Source: Camarhynchus parvulus (lineage: Eukaryota > Chordata > Aves > Passeriformes > Thraupidae). Taken from it: a DNA stretch of 64,000 bases. The translations under genes and the position numbers were made by a program. Of this stretch, positions 14,101-22,300 are shown piece after piece. The DNA lies in the NCBI RefSeq assembly GCF_901933205.1, contig NW_022148556.1, positions 1 to 64,000 of the forward strand. The letters run 5' to 3'. The notes beneath the pieces were generated by a model, which saw nothing but the letters and a program-made list of their open reading frames with translations, searched no databases and was not told the origin of the DNA. The first letter of the stretch is position 1. Every line of letters starts with the position of its first letter.

Positions 14101-17100
14101 GCTTTTTTAGGAATTATTGGGAATTTTGGATTTTTTGGGGGGAATTTTGGGGAATTTGGGGGTTTCTGGGGGGAATTTTGGAGCTTTTTTTGGAATTTTG
14201 GAGCTTTTTTTGGAATTTTGGAGCTTTTTTTGGAATTTTTTTGAATTTTGGGGTTTTTTGGGGGGAATTTTGGAGCTTTTTTTGGATTTTATGGGAATTT
14301 TGGGGGGAATTTTGAAGCTTCTTTTGGAATTTTGGAGCTTTTTTTTTAATTTTATGGGAATTTTGGGGTTTTTGGGGGGAATTTTGGAGCTTTTTTTGGA
14401 TTTTTTGGGAATTTTGGGAGTTTCAAGGAGTTTGGGGGAAAATTTGGGGTTTTTTGGGGGGAGATTTTGAGAGATTTGGGGAGAAGTTTAGGAATTTTTG
14501 GAAGAAATTTTTGGGGGGATTTTTGAGAATTTTTTGGGGTTTTTGGGGGTCCTGAGTTGGATTTTGGGGTCCCGGGGCAGATTTTGGGATCCCAGAGCAG
14601 ATTTTGGGGTCCCGGGGCAGATTTTGGGGTCCCGAATTAAATTTTGGAGTTCCAGAGCAGATTTGGGGTTCCCAGGGCAGATTTTGGGGTCCCAAGCTGG
14701 ATTTTGGGGTTTTTTGGGGGTCCTGAGATGGATTTTGGGGTTCCCAGGGTGGATTTTGGGGGTTTTGGGGTCCCAAGCTGGATTTGGGGTTCCCAGGGCA
14801 GATTTTGGGGTTCCCAAGCCGGATTTTTGGGGTTCCAGGGCAGATTTGGGTTCCCAGCTGGATTTTTGGGGTCCCAGGGCAGATTTTGGGGTCCCCAGGG
14901 CGGATTTTGGGGTTCCAGGGCAGATTTTGGGGTCCTGAGTTGAATTTTGGGGTCCCAGGGCAGATTTTGGGGTCCCAGGGCGGATTTTGGGGTCCCAGGG
15001 CAGATTTTGGGGTCCCAGGGCCAATTTTGGGGTTCCAGAGCAGATATGGGGTTCCCAGAGCAGATTTTTGGGTCCTGAGTTGAATTTTGGGGTCCCAGGG
15101 CAGATTTTGGGTCCCAGGGATTTTGGGCCGGGATGGAGAGATGGGGTCCCGGCAGATTGGGTCCTGAGTTGAATTTTGGGGTCCCAGGGCAGATTTTGGG
15201 GTCCCAGGCAGATTTTGGGTTCCAGGGGTTTTGGGGGCCTGGGGTGGGTTTTGGGGGGATTTTGGGGTCCCAGGGCGATTTTGGGGTCCCGGGTGGATTT
15301 TGGGGTTCCCTACGGATGTAGGAGCGGGGGTCGCGAGGGCTCCGGAGCCACCGGGCTGTCCTGCTGGTACCGCACCTGCCAGTCCTGGGCGACAGGGACC
15401 CCAAAGTGACCCCAAAACCACCCCAAAGTGACCCCAAAGTGACCCCAAATACCCCAAAGTGACCCCAAAATGACCCCAAAATCACCCCAAAATGACCCCA
15501 AATACCCCAAAACCCAAAATGACCCCAAATACCCCAAAATGACCCAAAATACCCCAAATACCCCAAAATGACCCCAAATCCCAGTCCCTCCCAGTTTACC
15601 CCAGTCCCTCCCAGTCCCTCCCCCAGTTCATTCCCAGTATCCCCAAACCCTCTCCCACTTCCCCCCAGTTCCCTCCCAGTACCCCCCAGTCCCCACAAAT
15701 CCTCTCCCAGTCCCTCCCAGTTTGTCCCAGTCCCTCAGTTTCCCATTCCCAGTCCCTCCCAGTCGCTCCCAGTCTCTCCCAGTTCATTCCCAGTCCATCC
15801 CAGTTCCCTCCCAGTAACTCCCAGTCCCTCCCAGTTCATTCCCAGTACCCCCAAATCCCCTCCCAGTCCCTCCCAGTTCACCCAGTTCCTCCCAGTTCAT
15901 CCGTCCCCCAGTCCCCCCCAAATTCCCCCCCTCCCAATCTCTCCCAGTTCCCTCCCAGTTATTCCCAGTCCCTCCCAGTTCCCCAGTTTCCCATTCCCAG
16001 TCCATCCCAGTCCATCCCAGTTTGTCCCAGTCCCTCCCAGTTATTCCCAATCCCTCAGTTTCCCATTCCCCAGTCCCTCCCAGTTCATTCCCAGTCCCTC
16101 CCAATCCCCTCCCCCCCCCCCCAGTCCCTCCCAGTCCCCAGTCCCCCCCAGTTTCCCATTCCCAGTCCATCCCAGTCCCCCATTCCCCCCCAGTCCCTCC
16201 CAGTCCCCCCAGTTCCCCCCAGTTCCCTCCCAGTCCCCCCCCCAGTCCCTCCCATTCCCTCCCAGTCCCCCCAGTCCCTCCCAGTCCTTCCCAGTTCCCC
16301 CCAGTCCCCCCAGTCCTTCCCCCCAGTCCCCCAGTTCCCTCCCAGTTCCCTCCCCAGTCCCTCCCAGTCCCTCCCAGTCCGTCCCAGTTCCCCCAGTACC
16401 CGGTGGCCGTAGGGGAAGACGAGCAGCCGCAGTTTCCTGCCCACGTACACGGTGTCCACAGCAAAGTAATACTTGAGGCGGCTCACGGGCACCCAGCGGC
16501 CCAGCTGCGGCACATTCCCAGTCCACACCAGTCCACACCAGTCCACACCAGTCCACACCAGTTCACACCCAGTTTTCCCCTTTTTTTCCCCTTTTTTCCC
16601 CGTTTTTCTCCCATTTTTCCCTGATTTTTCCCCAATTTTTCTTCCCTTTTTTCCCCTTTTTTCCCCTTTTTCCCCATTTTTCCCCGATTTTTTCCCCGAT
16701 TTTTCTTCCCTTTTTTCCCCTTATTTTCTCCCTTTTTCCCCAATTTTTCTCCCATTTTTTCCTTGATTTTTCTTCCCTTTTTCCCCCAAATTTTCTCCCC
16801 TTTCCCCCCAATTTTTCTCCCCTTTTTTCCCCATTTTTTCTTCCCTTTTTTCCCCTTTTTTCCCGTTTTTCTCCCATTTTCCCCCATTATTTTTCCCTTT
16901 TTTCCCATTTTCCCCCATTATTTTACCCTTTTTTCCCTTTTTTTTCCCCATTTTTCCCCCGTTTTTCCCTGATTTTTCCCCAAATTTTCTTCCCTTTTTT
17001 CCCATTTTTTCCTCATTTCTCCCCATTGTTTTCCCCCTTTTCCCCCATTATTTTACCGTTTTTTCCCTGTTTTTCCCCATTTTTTCCCCATTTTTCTCCC

Positions 17101-18484
17101 TTATTTTCCTTTTTTTTCCCGATTTTTTTCCCATTTTTTTCCCCTTTTTTCCCCATTTTCTTCCCTTTTTTCCCCATTATTTTCCCCTTTTTTCCCCATT
17201 TTCCCCCATTGTTTTCCCCCTTTTCCCCATTATTTTACCCTTTTTTTCCCATTTTTCCCCATTTTTTCCCCATTTTTCTCCCATTTTTCCCCCAATTTTT
17301 CTTCCCTTTTTTCCCCATTATTTTCCCATTTTCTCCCATTTTTCTCCCATTTTTTCCCCGTTTTTCTCCCATTTTTCCCCCATTATTTTCCCCATTTTCC
17401 CCCATTATTTTCCCCCTTTTTTCCCCATTTTTTCTTCCCCTTTTTCTTCCCTTTTCCCCCTCATTTTCCCCCGTTTTTCTCCCGGGGTTTTTTCCCCATT
17501 TTCCCCCTTTTTCCCCCATTTTTCTCTCAATTTCCCCCCCCCCACTTCCCCCATTTTACCCCAATTTTGCCCAATTTTATTCCGTTTTTCCCCAATTTTC
17601 CCTGAATTTTACCCCATTTTTGCCCCATTTCCCCCCCTCGTTTCCCCCCTTTTTTCTCCCATTTCCCCGGGTTTTTTCCCCCCATTTCCCCCCAGTTTTC
17701 CTCCAATTTTCCCCCCATTTTTCCCCCTTTTTTCTCTCCATTTTCCCCCCACATCCCCGGGTTTTTTCCCCCATTTTCCCCCCTTTTTCCCCCATTTCCC
17801 TGGGGTTTTTTTCCCCCATTTTCCCCCCAACTTTACCCCATTTTTTCCCCATTTTATCTCAATTTTCCCCCAATTTTCCCCCCATTTCCCAGGGGTTTTT
17901 CCCCCCATTCCTCCCCCTTTTTTCCCCCATTTTCCCCTCGTTTTTCTCTCAATTTTCCCCGAATTTCCCCCCATTTCCCCTGGGTTTTTTTTTCCCCATT
18001 CCTCCCCAATTTTTCCCCCCATTTTCCCCTCGTTTTTCTCTCAATTTCACCCCAATTTTTCCCCCCATTTCCCCCCCATTTTTCCCCCGTTTTTCCCCCA
18101 ATTTCCCCCCGGTTCTCCCCCGTTCCCTGCCGTTCTCCCGTCACTCACGTTCCCCTCCACATGCGAGGCCAGGCTGCTCCCGTAGGCCGCGGCCAGCGAG
18201 CTCACGGGCTCGGCCAGGAACGCCCCGGGCGGCCCGAACGGCGCCGACGATGATGAAGATGACGAAGCCGACGAGGCCGAAGGCGGCGGCGGAGCCCCGA
18301 ACCCGCGGCCCGGTGAGGCCCCGGTAGCGCTCGTATCCTCGAACAGAGGCCGCGGATCGGCCAAGCGAGCGGGCCCGCGGCGTTTTGGGGCTAAAAACGA
18401 AGAGAAAAGTCAATTTTAGAAAGTTTTAAACCCCAATTTCCCTCACGGCGCCGCCCGCAACTCACGGGGAGCTGCGGGGTCCAT
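945..18484 (-). CDS. YIF1B: YIF1B gene, exons 1-7 of an expected 8 (C-terminal exon outside window)
   Basis: Spliced coding region: 18466-18484, 18149-18390, 16400-16504, 15314-15384, 13867-13924, 2560-2715, 945-997. YIF1 proteins are multi-pass membrane proteins that pair with YIPF family members and act in ER-Golgi transport; YIF1B is also implicated in serotonin receptor targeting (known of the family). Visible motifs are [12 protein letters not shown] at the N-terminus, [67 protein letters not shown] and [12 protein letters not shown]. These fit YIF1B better than YIF1A, which I recall as more divergent in the LGTQ/FSPD and DLVAF segments. All exon phases join except exon 4, which is one base out of phase. 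The gene is divergent from KCNK6. Introns 4, 5 and 6 are almost wholly minisatellite, intron 5 alone being about 11 kb. Partial: the last membrane segments lie left of base 1. Confidence 0.93.
2090..2545. repeat. TTTTTGTAGAA array grading into degenerate T-rich DNA
   Basis: 2107-2280 is a 12-15 bp array of ATTTTTGTAGAA type. 2280-2545 is T/G-rich sequence with related but decayed units. It lies in the intron just 3' of YIF1B exon 6. No exon seen. Confidence 0.8.
2560..2715 (-). CDS. YIF1B: YIF1B exon 6, membrane segments
   Basis: 156 bases, 51 whole codons, from [20 protein letters not shown] through [20 protein letters not shown] to [12 protein letters not shown]. The acceptor is AATTGCAG; the donor is taken as GG|GTGGGTGAG because exon 7 supplies the completing base for Gly. 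This is the only full-length copy. Its first 82 bases plus acceptor recur 11 times upstream. Confidence 0.92.
2716..11895. repeat. Higher-order tandem repeat of YIF1B intron 5 with partial exon-6 copies
   Basis: Units of about 0.55-0.84 kb. Each holds an inner array of GGGTGAAAATCGGGTGAAAA and GGGGAAAAATTGGGG types, then the block TTTTTGGAGGGTTTTTTGT, then a 73-87 base copy of the exon-6 5' end with its acceptor. Pseudo-exon copies (minus strand): 3355-3436, 4045-4126, 4781-4862, 5583-5659, 6128-6209, 6966-7047, 7733-7810, 8545-8631, 9287-9368, 10096-10177, 10744-10816. A thirteenth unit near 11770-11895 keeps only the boundary GGTTTGGCTC. Intact copies stop at the same exon base. Two flank classes alternate (AATTGCAG and ATTTTCAG acceptors). 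Confidence 0.93.
11895..13862. repeat. GGGAATTTTTGGGGGTAAAA minisatellite
   Basis: About 20-bp A/T-G array with longer sub-periodicity (recurring AATGAATTTCTAGTGG and GAGGAATTCTTTTTGG blocks). It fills the rest of YIF1B intron 5 up to exon 5. Long open frames on both strands are repeat artefacts. Confidence 0.9.
13867..13924 (-). CDS. YIF1B: YIF1B exon 5, membrane segment
   Basis: 58 bases: two bases completing Pro, then [18 protein letters not shown], and AG of a split Arg codon before GTACAA. The acceptor is CTCCCTCCCAG. Encodes a YIF1 membrane helix. The split codon is completed by the first A of exon 6, restoring R-FSPD. Confidence 0.93.
13925..15313. repeat. Two minisatellites filling YIF1B intron 4
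   Basis: 13930-14520: G/T-rich array, unit about TTTGGAATTTTGGAGCTTTT. 14520-15305: 20-bp unit CCCAGGGCAGATTTTGGGGT with variants. The array abuts the exon 4 donor. No exon copies noticed. Confidence 0.88.
15314..15384 (-). CDS. YIF1B: YIF1B exon 4 (frame-disrupted)
   Basis: Begins [14 protein letters not shown] after a CGCCCAG acceptor and ends TACATCC before GTAGGG. The family should continue with a segment ending DLYIP, but here the second half is about five bases too short: the exon is 71 bases where 3n+1 is needed to join exon 5. The end (D.RSYI in another frame) is recognisable. Either a sequencing or assembly indel, or real damage. Confidence 0.8.
15385..16399. repeat. Minisatellites of YIF1B intron 3
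   Basis: 15400-15580: TGACCCCAAA units of about 10 bp. 15580-16390: 10-bp pyrimidine-rich unit CCCTCCCAGT, closely related to arrays at 21040-21770 and 53690-54255. The strand is strongly C/T-rich, and the CCCAG in each unit is G-rich on the transcribed sense. Confidence 0.88.
16400..16504 (-). CDS. YIF1B: YIF1B exon 3
   Basis: 35 in-frame codons, [20 protein letters not shown] followed by [15 protein letters not shown], between a GCCGCAG acceptor and a GTACTG donor. This is the highly conserved YIF1 core before the membrane segments. Compared with recalled mammalian YIF1B a few residues at the exon 2/3 junction are missing. The acceptor sits directly against a CCACACCAGT repeat, so the true 5' edge could be slightly different. 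Confidence 0.9.
16505..18148. repeat. CCACACCAGT and CCCCATTTTTTC arrays of YIF1B intron 2
   Basis: 16515-16565 is a 10-bp CCAGTCCACA repeat touching exon 3. 16565-18120 is a long polypyrimidine array (TTTTTCCCC types) with almost no purines on the plus strand, a candidate triplex-forming mirror-repeat tract. Confidence 0.88.
18149..18390 (-). CDS. YIF1B: YIF1B exon 2, cytosolic N-terminal region
   Basis: 242 bases between a TTTTTAG acceptor and a GTGAGT donor, open throughout. It encodes [12 protein letters not shown], then PLFEDTS, a Gly/Pro-rich and Ser-rich stretch, and [20 protein letters not shown], the conserved YIF1 segment that precedes the conserved core. The Ser run is longer than I recall in mammals. 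Phase 0 at the 3' end joins exon 3. Confidence 0.9.
18466..18484 (-). CDS. YIF1B: YIF1B exon 1 (coding part)
   Basis: ATG at 18484-18482 reads MDPAAP then one base of a split codon before a strong GTGAGT donor. The phase fits exon 2, whose first two bases complete a Pro codon. The ATG lies in a GCC-repeat context (GCCGCCGCCATGG), a good initiation context. The 5'UTR continues to the right into the promoter block. Confidence 0.8.
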
Positions 18485-18499
18485 GGCGGCGGCGGCGGC

Positions 18500-18660
18500 G
18501 CTTCCGGGTTCGGCCGTACCGGGAGGTCACGTGGGGAAACGGGAGGTTGTGATTGGCTGATAGAGCGGAAGTTGTGCCCGGAGTTAAGATGGCGGCGGTG
18601 CCAAGAGTTACAAGATGGCGGCCGCGGCGTTCCGGTTGTTTCCATGGCAACGGAGGCCCA
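18500..18660. promoter_or_regulatory. Promoter module, copy 1 (YIF1B, possibly bidirectional)
   Basis: CpG-rich block just upstream of YIF1B exon 1. Visible motifs: CACGTG E-box 18528-18533, inverted CCAAT (ATTGG) 18552-18556, ETS-type CGGAAGT 18566-18572, YY1-type AAGATGGCGGC at 18586-18596 and 18612-18622, RFX/X-box-like TCCATGGCAAC ending at 18651. The dense set and lack of a TATA box fit a housekeeping promoter. YY1 sites point in the plus direction, so rightward transcription is possible. Motif functions are family knowledge; activity is inferred. Confidence 0.75.
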
Positions 18661-18764
18661 GCGGGTTCGTGGCTGCTCGGAGTGTCCCCAAAATGTCCCC
18701 AGAGGTGTCGCCAACGCTGCTGGATCCGCCGGAGCCTCACGGGCTCCGGTAGGGTCCAGAATGG

Positions 18765-18915
18765 CGGCACTTCCGGGTTCGGCCACCGGCAGTCACGTGG
18801 GGAAGGCGGAAGGTTATGATTGGCTGAGAGGGCGGAAGTTGTTGGCGGAGAGGCGAGCTCGTGCCCGGAGTCAAGATGGCGGCCGTGCCACGCTGGGGTT
18901 GCCATGGTAACGGGG
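18765..18915. promoter_or_regulatory. Promoter module, copy 2 (tandem duplicate)
   Basis: Same motif order as copy 1, offset about 260-287 bases: CTTCCGGGTTCGGCC, CACGTG 18794-18799, ATTGG 18819-18823, CGGAAGT 18833-18839, AAGATGGCGGC 18873-18883, and a palindromic X-box GTTGCCATGGTAAC 18898-18911. Between the copies (18660-18765) is unique CpG-rich sequence. Confidence 0.7.
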
Positions 18916-19720
18916 GGTGCCCGCCGGGGGTGTCCCCAAGGCCCCAATGTCACGGTCATGGCGATGCCACCGGTGGCCACGATGTCCCCAAAGTCCTGGT
19001 GTCCCCATGGTGTCCCCATTGTGTCCCCATGGTGTCCCCACGGTGTCCCCACGATGTCCCCATGATGTCCCCATTGTGTCCCCAAAGTCCTGGTGGCACC
19101 ATGATGTCCCCATGATGTCCCCATGGTGTCCCCATGGTGTCCCCATGGTGTCCCCATGATGTCTGTCCGTGTCTGTCTGTCCATCTCTGTCCATCCGTGT
19201 CCATGTCTGTCCGTCCCTGTCCATGTCTGTCTGTCCCCTGTCCATCTCTGTCCATCCGTGTCCAGTGTCCATCCCTGTCCATGTCTGTCTGTCCATGTGT
19301 GGTGTCCATGTCTGTCTGTCCGTCCCTGTCCATGTCCATCCCTGTCTGTCCGTCCCTGTCCATGTCCGTGTCCGTCCGTCCCTGTCCATGTCTGTCCATG
19401 TCTGTCCATGTCTGTCCATGTCTGTCCATGTCTGTCCATGTCTCTGTCCGTGTCCGTGTCCGTCCCTGTCCATCAGTCTCTGTCCCTGTCCGTCCGTCCG
19501 TCCCTGTCCCTGTCCGTGTCCGTCCGTCCCTGTCCATCCCTGTCCGTGTCCATGTCCGTGTCCGTGTCCGTGTCCGTCCGTCCCTGTCCATGTCCGTGTC
19601 CCTGTCCGTGTCCCTGTCCGTGTCCGTGTCCCTGTCCCTGTCCGTGTCCGTGTCCGTGTCCCTGTCCCTGTCCGTGTCCATCCATCCCTGTCCGTGTCCG
19701 TCCGTCCGTCTCCGGCCGTT
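18915..19720. repeat. TGTCCCCATGG and TGTCCGTGTCC arrays
   Basis: 18960-19160: 11-bp unit GTGTCCCCATG. 19160-19700: 6-bp unit family TGTCCG/TGTCCA/TGTCCC. 19700-19800 is unique GC-rich sequence of unknown role. Intergenic between the YIF1B promoter and KCNK6; no gene recognised. Confidence 0.88.
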
Positions 19721-19800
19721 CCGGCCCCGGGGCGGCTCCGGCCTCGGGACGCTCCCGTGGGAGCCTCGTGATGGCCCCGTGACCCCGGGGGGAGGGGAGG

Positions 19801-21045
19801 GCGCCAGTTAACCCAGCACTGACCAGTTAACCCAGATACGGACGGTTGTCCATCTGACCACCTGTCAGTATGGGCCAGTTAACCCAGTACGGACCGGTTA
19901 ACCCAGTGCTGACCAGTTAACCCAGTATGGGCCAGTTAACCCAGTATGGGCCAGTTAACCCAGTGCTGACCGGTTAACCCAGTACGGACCAGTTAACCCA
20001 GTATGGACCAGTTAACCCAGTGCTGACCGGTTAACCCAGTACTGACCGGTTAACCCAGTACTGACCGGTTAACCCAGTATGGGCCAGTACTGACCAGCTA
20101 ACCCAGTATGGACCAGTTAACCCAGTGCTGACCGGTTAACCCAGTACTGACCGGTTAACCCAGTACTGACCAGTTAACCCAGTACAGACCGGTTAACCCA
20201 GTACTGACCGGTTAACCCAGTGCTGACCGGTTAACCCAGTGGACCAGTTAACCCAGTATGGGCCAGTACTGACCAGTTAACCCAGTGCTGACCGGTTAAC
20301 CCAGCGCTGACCGGTTAACCCAGTACGGACCAGTTAACCCAGTACTGACCGGTTAATCCAGTGCTGACCGGTTAACCCAGTATGGGCCAGTTAACCCAGT
20401 ATGGGCCAGTTAACCCAGTACTGACCAGTTAACCCAGTGCTGACCGGTTAACCCAGTATGGGCCAGTTAACCCAGTATGGGCCAGTTAACCCAGTGCTGA
20501 CCAGTTAACCCAGTGCTGACCAGTTAACCCAGTATGGGCCAGTTAACCCAGTACTGACCGGTTAACCCAGTACTGACCGGTTAACCCAGTATGGGCCAGT
20601 TAACCCAGTGCTGACCGGTTAACCCAGTACTGACCGGTTAACCCAGTACTGACCGGTTAACCCAGTATGGACCAGTTAACCCAGTGCTGACCGGTTAACC
20701 CAGTACTGACCGGTTAACCCAGTATGGGCCAGTTAACCCAGTGCTGACCGGTTAACCCAGTACTGACCGGTTAACCCAGCGCTGACCGGTTAACCCGGAA
20801 TGGGCCAGTTAACCCAGTACAGACCAGTACTGACCAGTTAACCCAGTGCTGACCAGTTAACCCAGTGCTGACCAGTACAGACCAGTTAACCCAGTGCTGA
20901 CCAGTATGGGCCCATTAACCCAGTGCTGACCAGTTAACCCAGTGCTGACCAGTTAACCCAGTATGGGCCAGTTAACCCAGTGCACCCAGTACAGACTGGT
21001 TAACCCAGTTCACCCAGTTCACCCAGTTAACCCAGTATGGATGGC
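19801..21045. repeat. CCAGTTAACCCAGT minisatellite (1.2 kb)
   Basis: About 18-20 bp unit, ACCGGTTAACCCAGTACTG with variants (GTATGGGCC, GTGCTGACC, GTACGGACC), well over 50 copies with clear variant interspersion. Each unit contains the palindrome GTTAAC. It is intergenic, 5' of KCNK6, and one of the most homogeneous arrays in the window, so likely a variable VNTR. Confidence 0.93.
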
Positions 21046-21775
21046 CCAGTTATCCCAGTACAAACCATCCCAGTTACCCCAGTACTGACCAGTTACCCCA
21101 GTACCAACTCTCCCAGTGGCGCCCCTTACTGCTCATCCCAGTTCCCCCCAGTCCCTCCCAGTTTCTCCCAGTTTATCCCAGTTTATCCCAGTTTATCCCA
21201 GTTTATCCCAGTTTATCCCAGTTCCCTCCCAGCAGCGGTGGCTGCGGGGTGGGGGCTGGGCCGGGGTTTTTCCTCCCTCCCCCCACCACAGCCTCGGGAC
21301 TGGGAGTTACTGGGAGGAACTGGGAGGGACTGGGAGGAACTGGGAGGGACTGGGAGGGACTGGGAGCGAATTGGGAGGGACTGGGAGGGACTCGGAGGGA
21401 ACTTGGAGGGACTGGGAGGGACTGGGACAAACTGGGATAAACTGGGATGGACTGGGAGTGACTGGGAGGGAACTGGGAGGGACTGGGAGGGACTGGGAGG
21501 GGGCTGGGAGGAACTGGGACAAACTGGGAGGGGCTGGGAGGGACTCGGATGGACTGGGAGGGACTGGGACAAACTAGGATAAACTGGGAGGGACTGGGAG
21601 GGACTGGGAGGGACTGGGAGGGACTCGGATGGACTGGGAGGGACTGGGAGGGAACTGGGACAAACTGGGAGGGACTGGGAGGGACTGGGACAAACTGGGA
21701 GGGACTGGGAGGGACTGGGAGGGACTGGGAGGGAACTGGGATAAACTGGGAGGGAACTGGTGGGACTGGGATGAG
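21046..21775. repeat. Facing 10-bp arrays CCCAGTTTAT and GGGAGGGACT
   Basis: 21130-21235 carries CCCAGTTTAT/CCCTCCCAGT on the plus strand. 21295-21770 carries the opposite-strand equivalent (GGGAGGGACT, GGGACAAACT). The two face each other across about 60 bases of unique sequence (21236-21296), so they could pair as an inverted repeat just upstream of KCNK6. Confidence 0.85.
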
Positions 21776-22099
21776 CAGAGGCGGCGGCGGGCGGGGATCG
21801 GAGCGGGGCCGGCACCGGTGAGGGGCGGGCGGGGGTCCCGGGGGTCTTTGGGGGTCCTGAGTGTCTTTTGGGGGGTCCCGGGGGGGGGTCCCTTGAGGGG
21901 GGGGGTCCTTAGGGGGTCCCGGGGTCTTTGGGCGGGTCCCGAGGGGTCTTTGGGGGGTCATTTTGGGGGTCCCGAGGGTCTTTGGGGGTCCCGAGGGTCT
22001 TTTGGGGGTCCCGGGGGTCTCTGAGGGGGTCCCGAGGGTCTTTCGGGGGTCCCGGGGTTTATTTTTTGGGGGGTCGCGGTGCGGGTGGCTGGGGGGGCC
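21776..22099. repeat. KCNK6 upstream region: GC-rich leader and GGGGGTCCCGAGGGTCTTT array
   Basis: 21776-21825 is GGC-rich, ending in an ACCG|GTGAGG that could be a 5'UTR donor (speculative). 21835-22075 is an array of about 20 bp up to 25 bases before the KCNK6 ATG. No clear core promoter seen. Confidence 0.6.
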
Positions 22100-22300
22100 A
22101 TGGGGCGGGGGCCGCTGTTTTTGGGGGTCGCCTACGCGGGGTTGGTTTTTTTGGGGGTCCTGGGGCTGTGGGCGCTCGAGGGGAACCCCGCGACCCCCGG
22201 GACCCCCGGCCCCCGGGACCCCCGGGACCCCCGATGGCGGGCGGCGAGTGGGACCTGCCCAGCGCCCTCCTGTTCATCGTCACCCTGCTGACCACCGTGG
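22100..22300 (+). CDS. KCNK6: KCNK6 exon 1: M1, truncated cap, P1 start
   Basis: ATG in good context (GGGCCATGGGG). The first frame gives MGRGPLFLGVAYAGLV and onward to WALEG, then a PATPGTPGPRDPRDP stretch. The conserved GEWDLPSALLFIVTLLTTVG lies in a different frame, so one indel is needed. The exon ends GTG G|GTGAGA inside the selectivity filter TVGYG. Only about 20-25 residues separate M1 and P1, against roughly 70 recalled for mammals. The GACCCCCGG repeat-like sequence there resembles the intron array. Confidence 0.82.

Noticed and set aside
945..18484. Assignment as YIF1A
   Set aside because: LGTQNR-FSPD, SSALAW and DLVAF.GYKYVGM match recalled YIF1B better, and the KCNK6 neighbour supports YIF1B.
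19123..19811. Cys/Val/Ser-Pro open frames (SVPVHPCPS type) resembling a keratin-associated protein
   Set aside because: Pure TGTCCN hexamer array; all three frames give similar low-complexity peptides.
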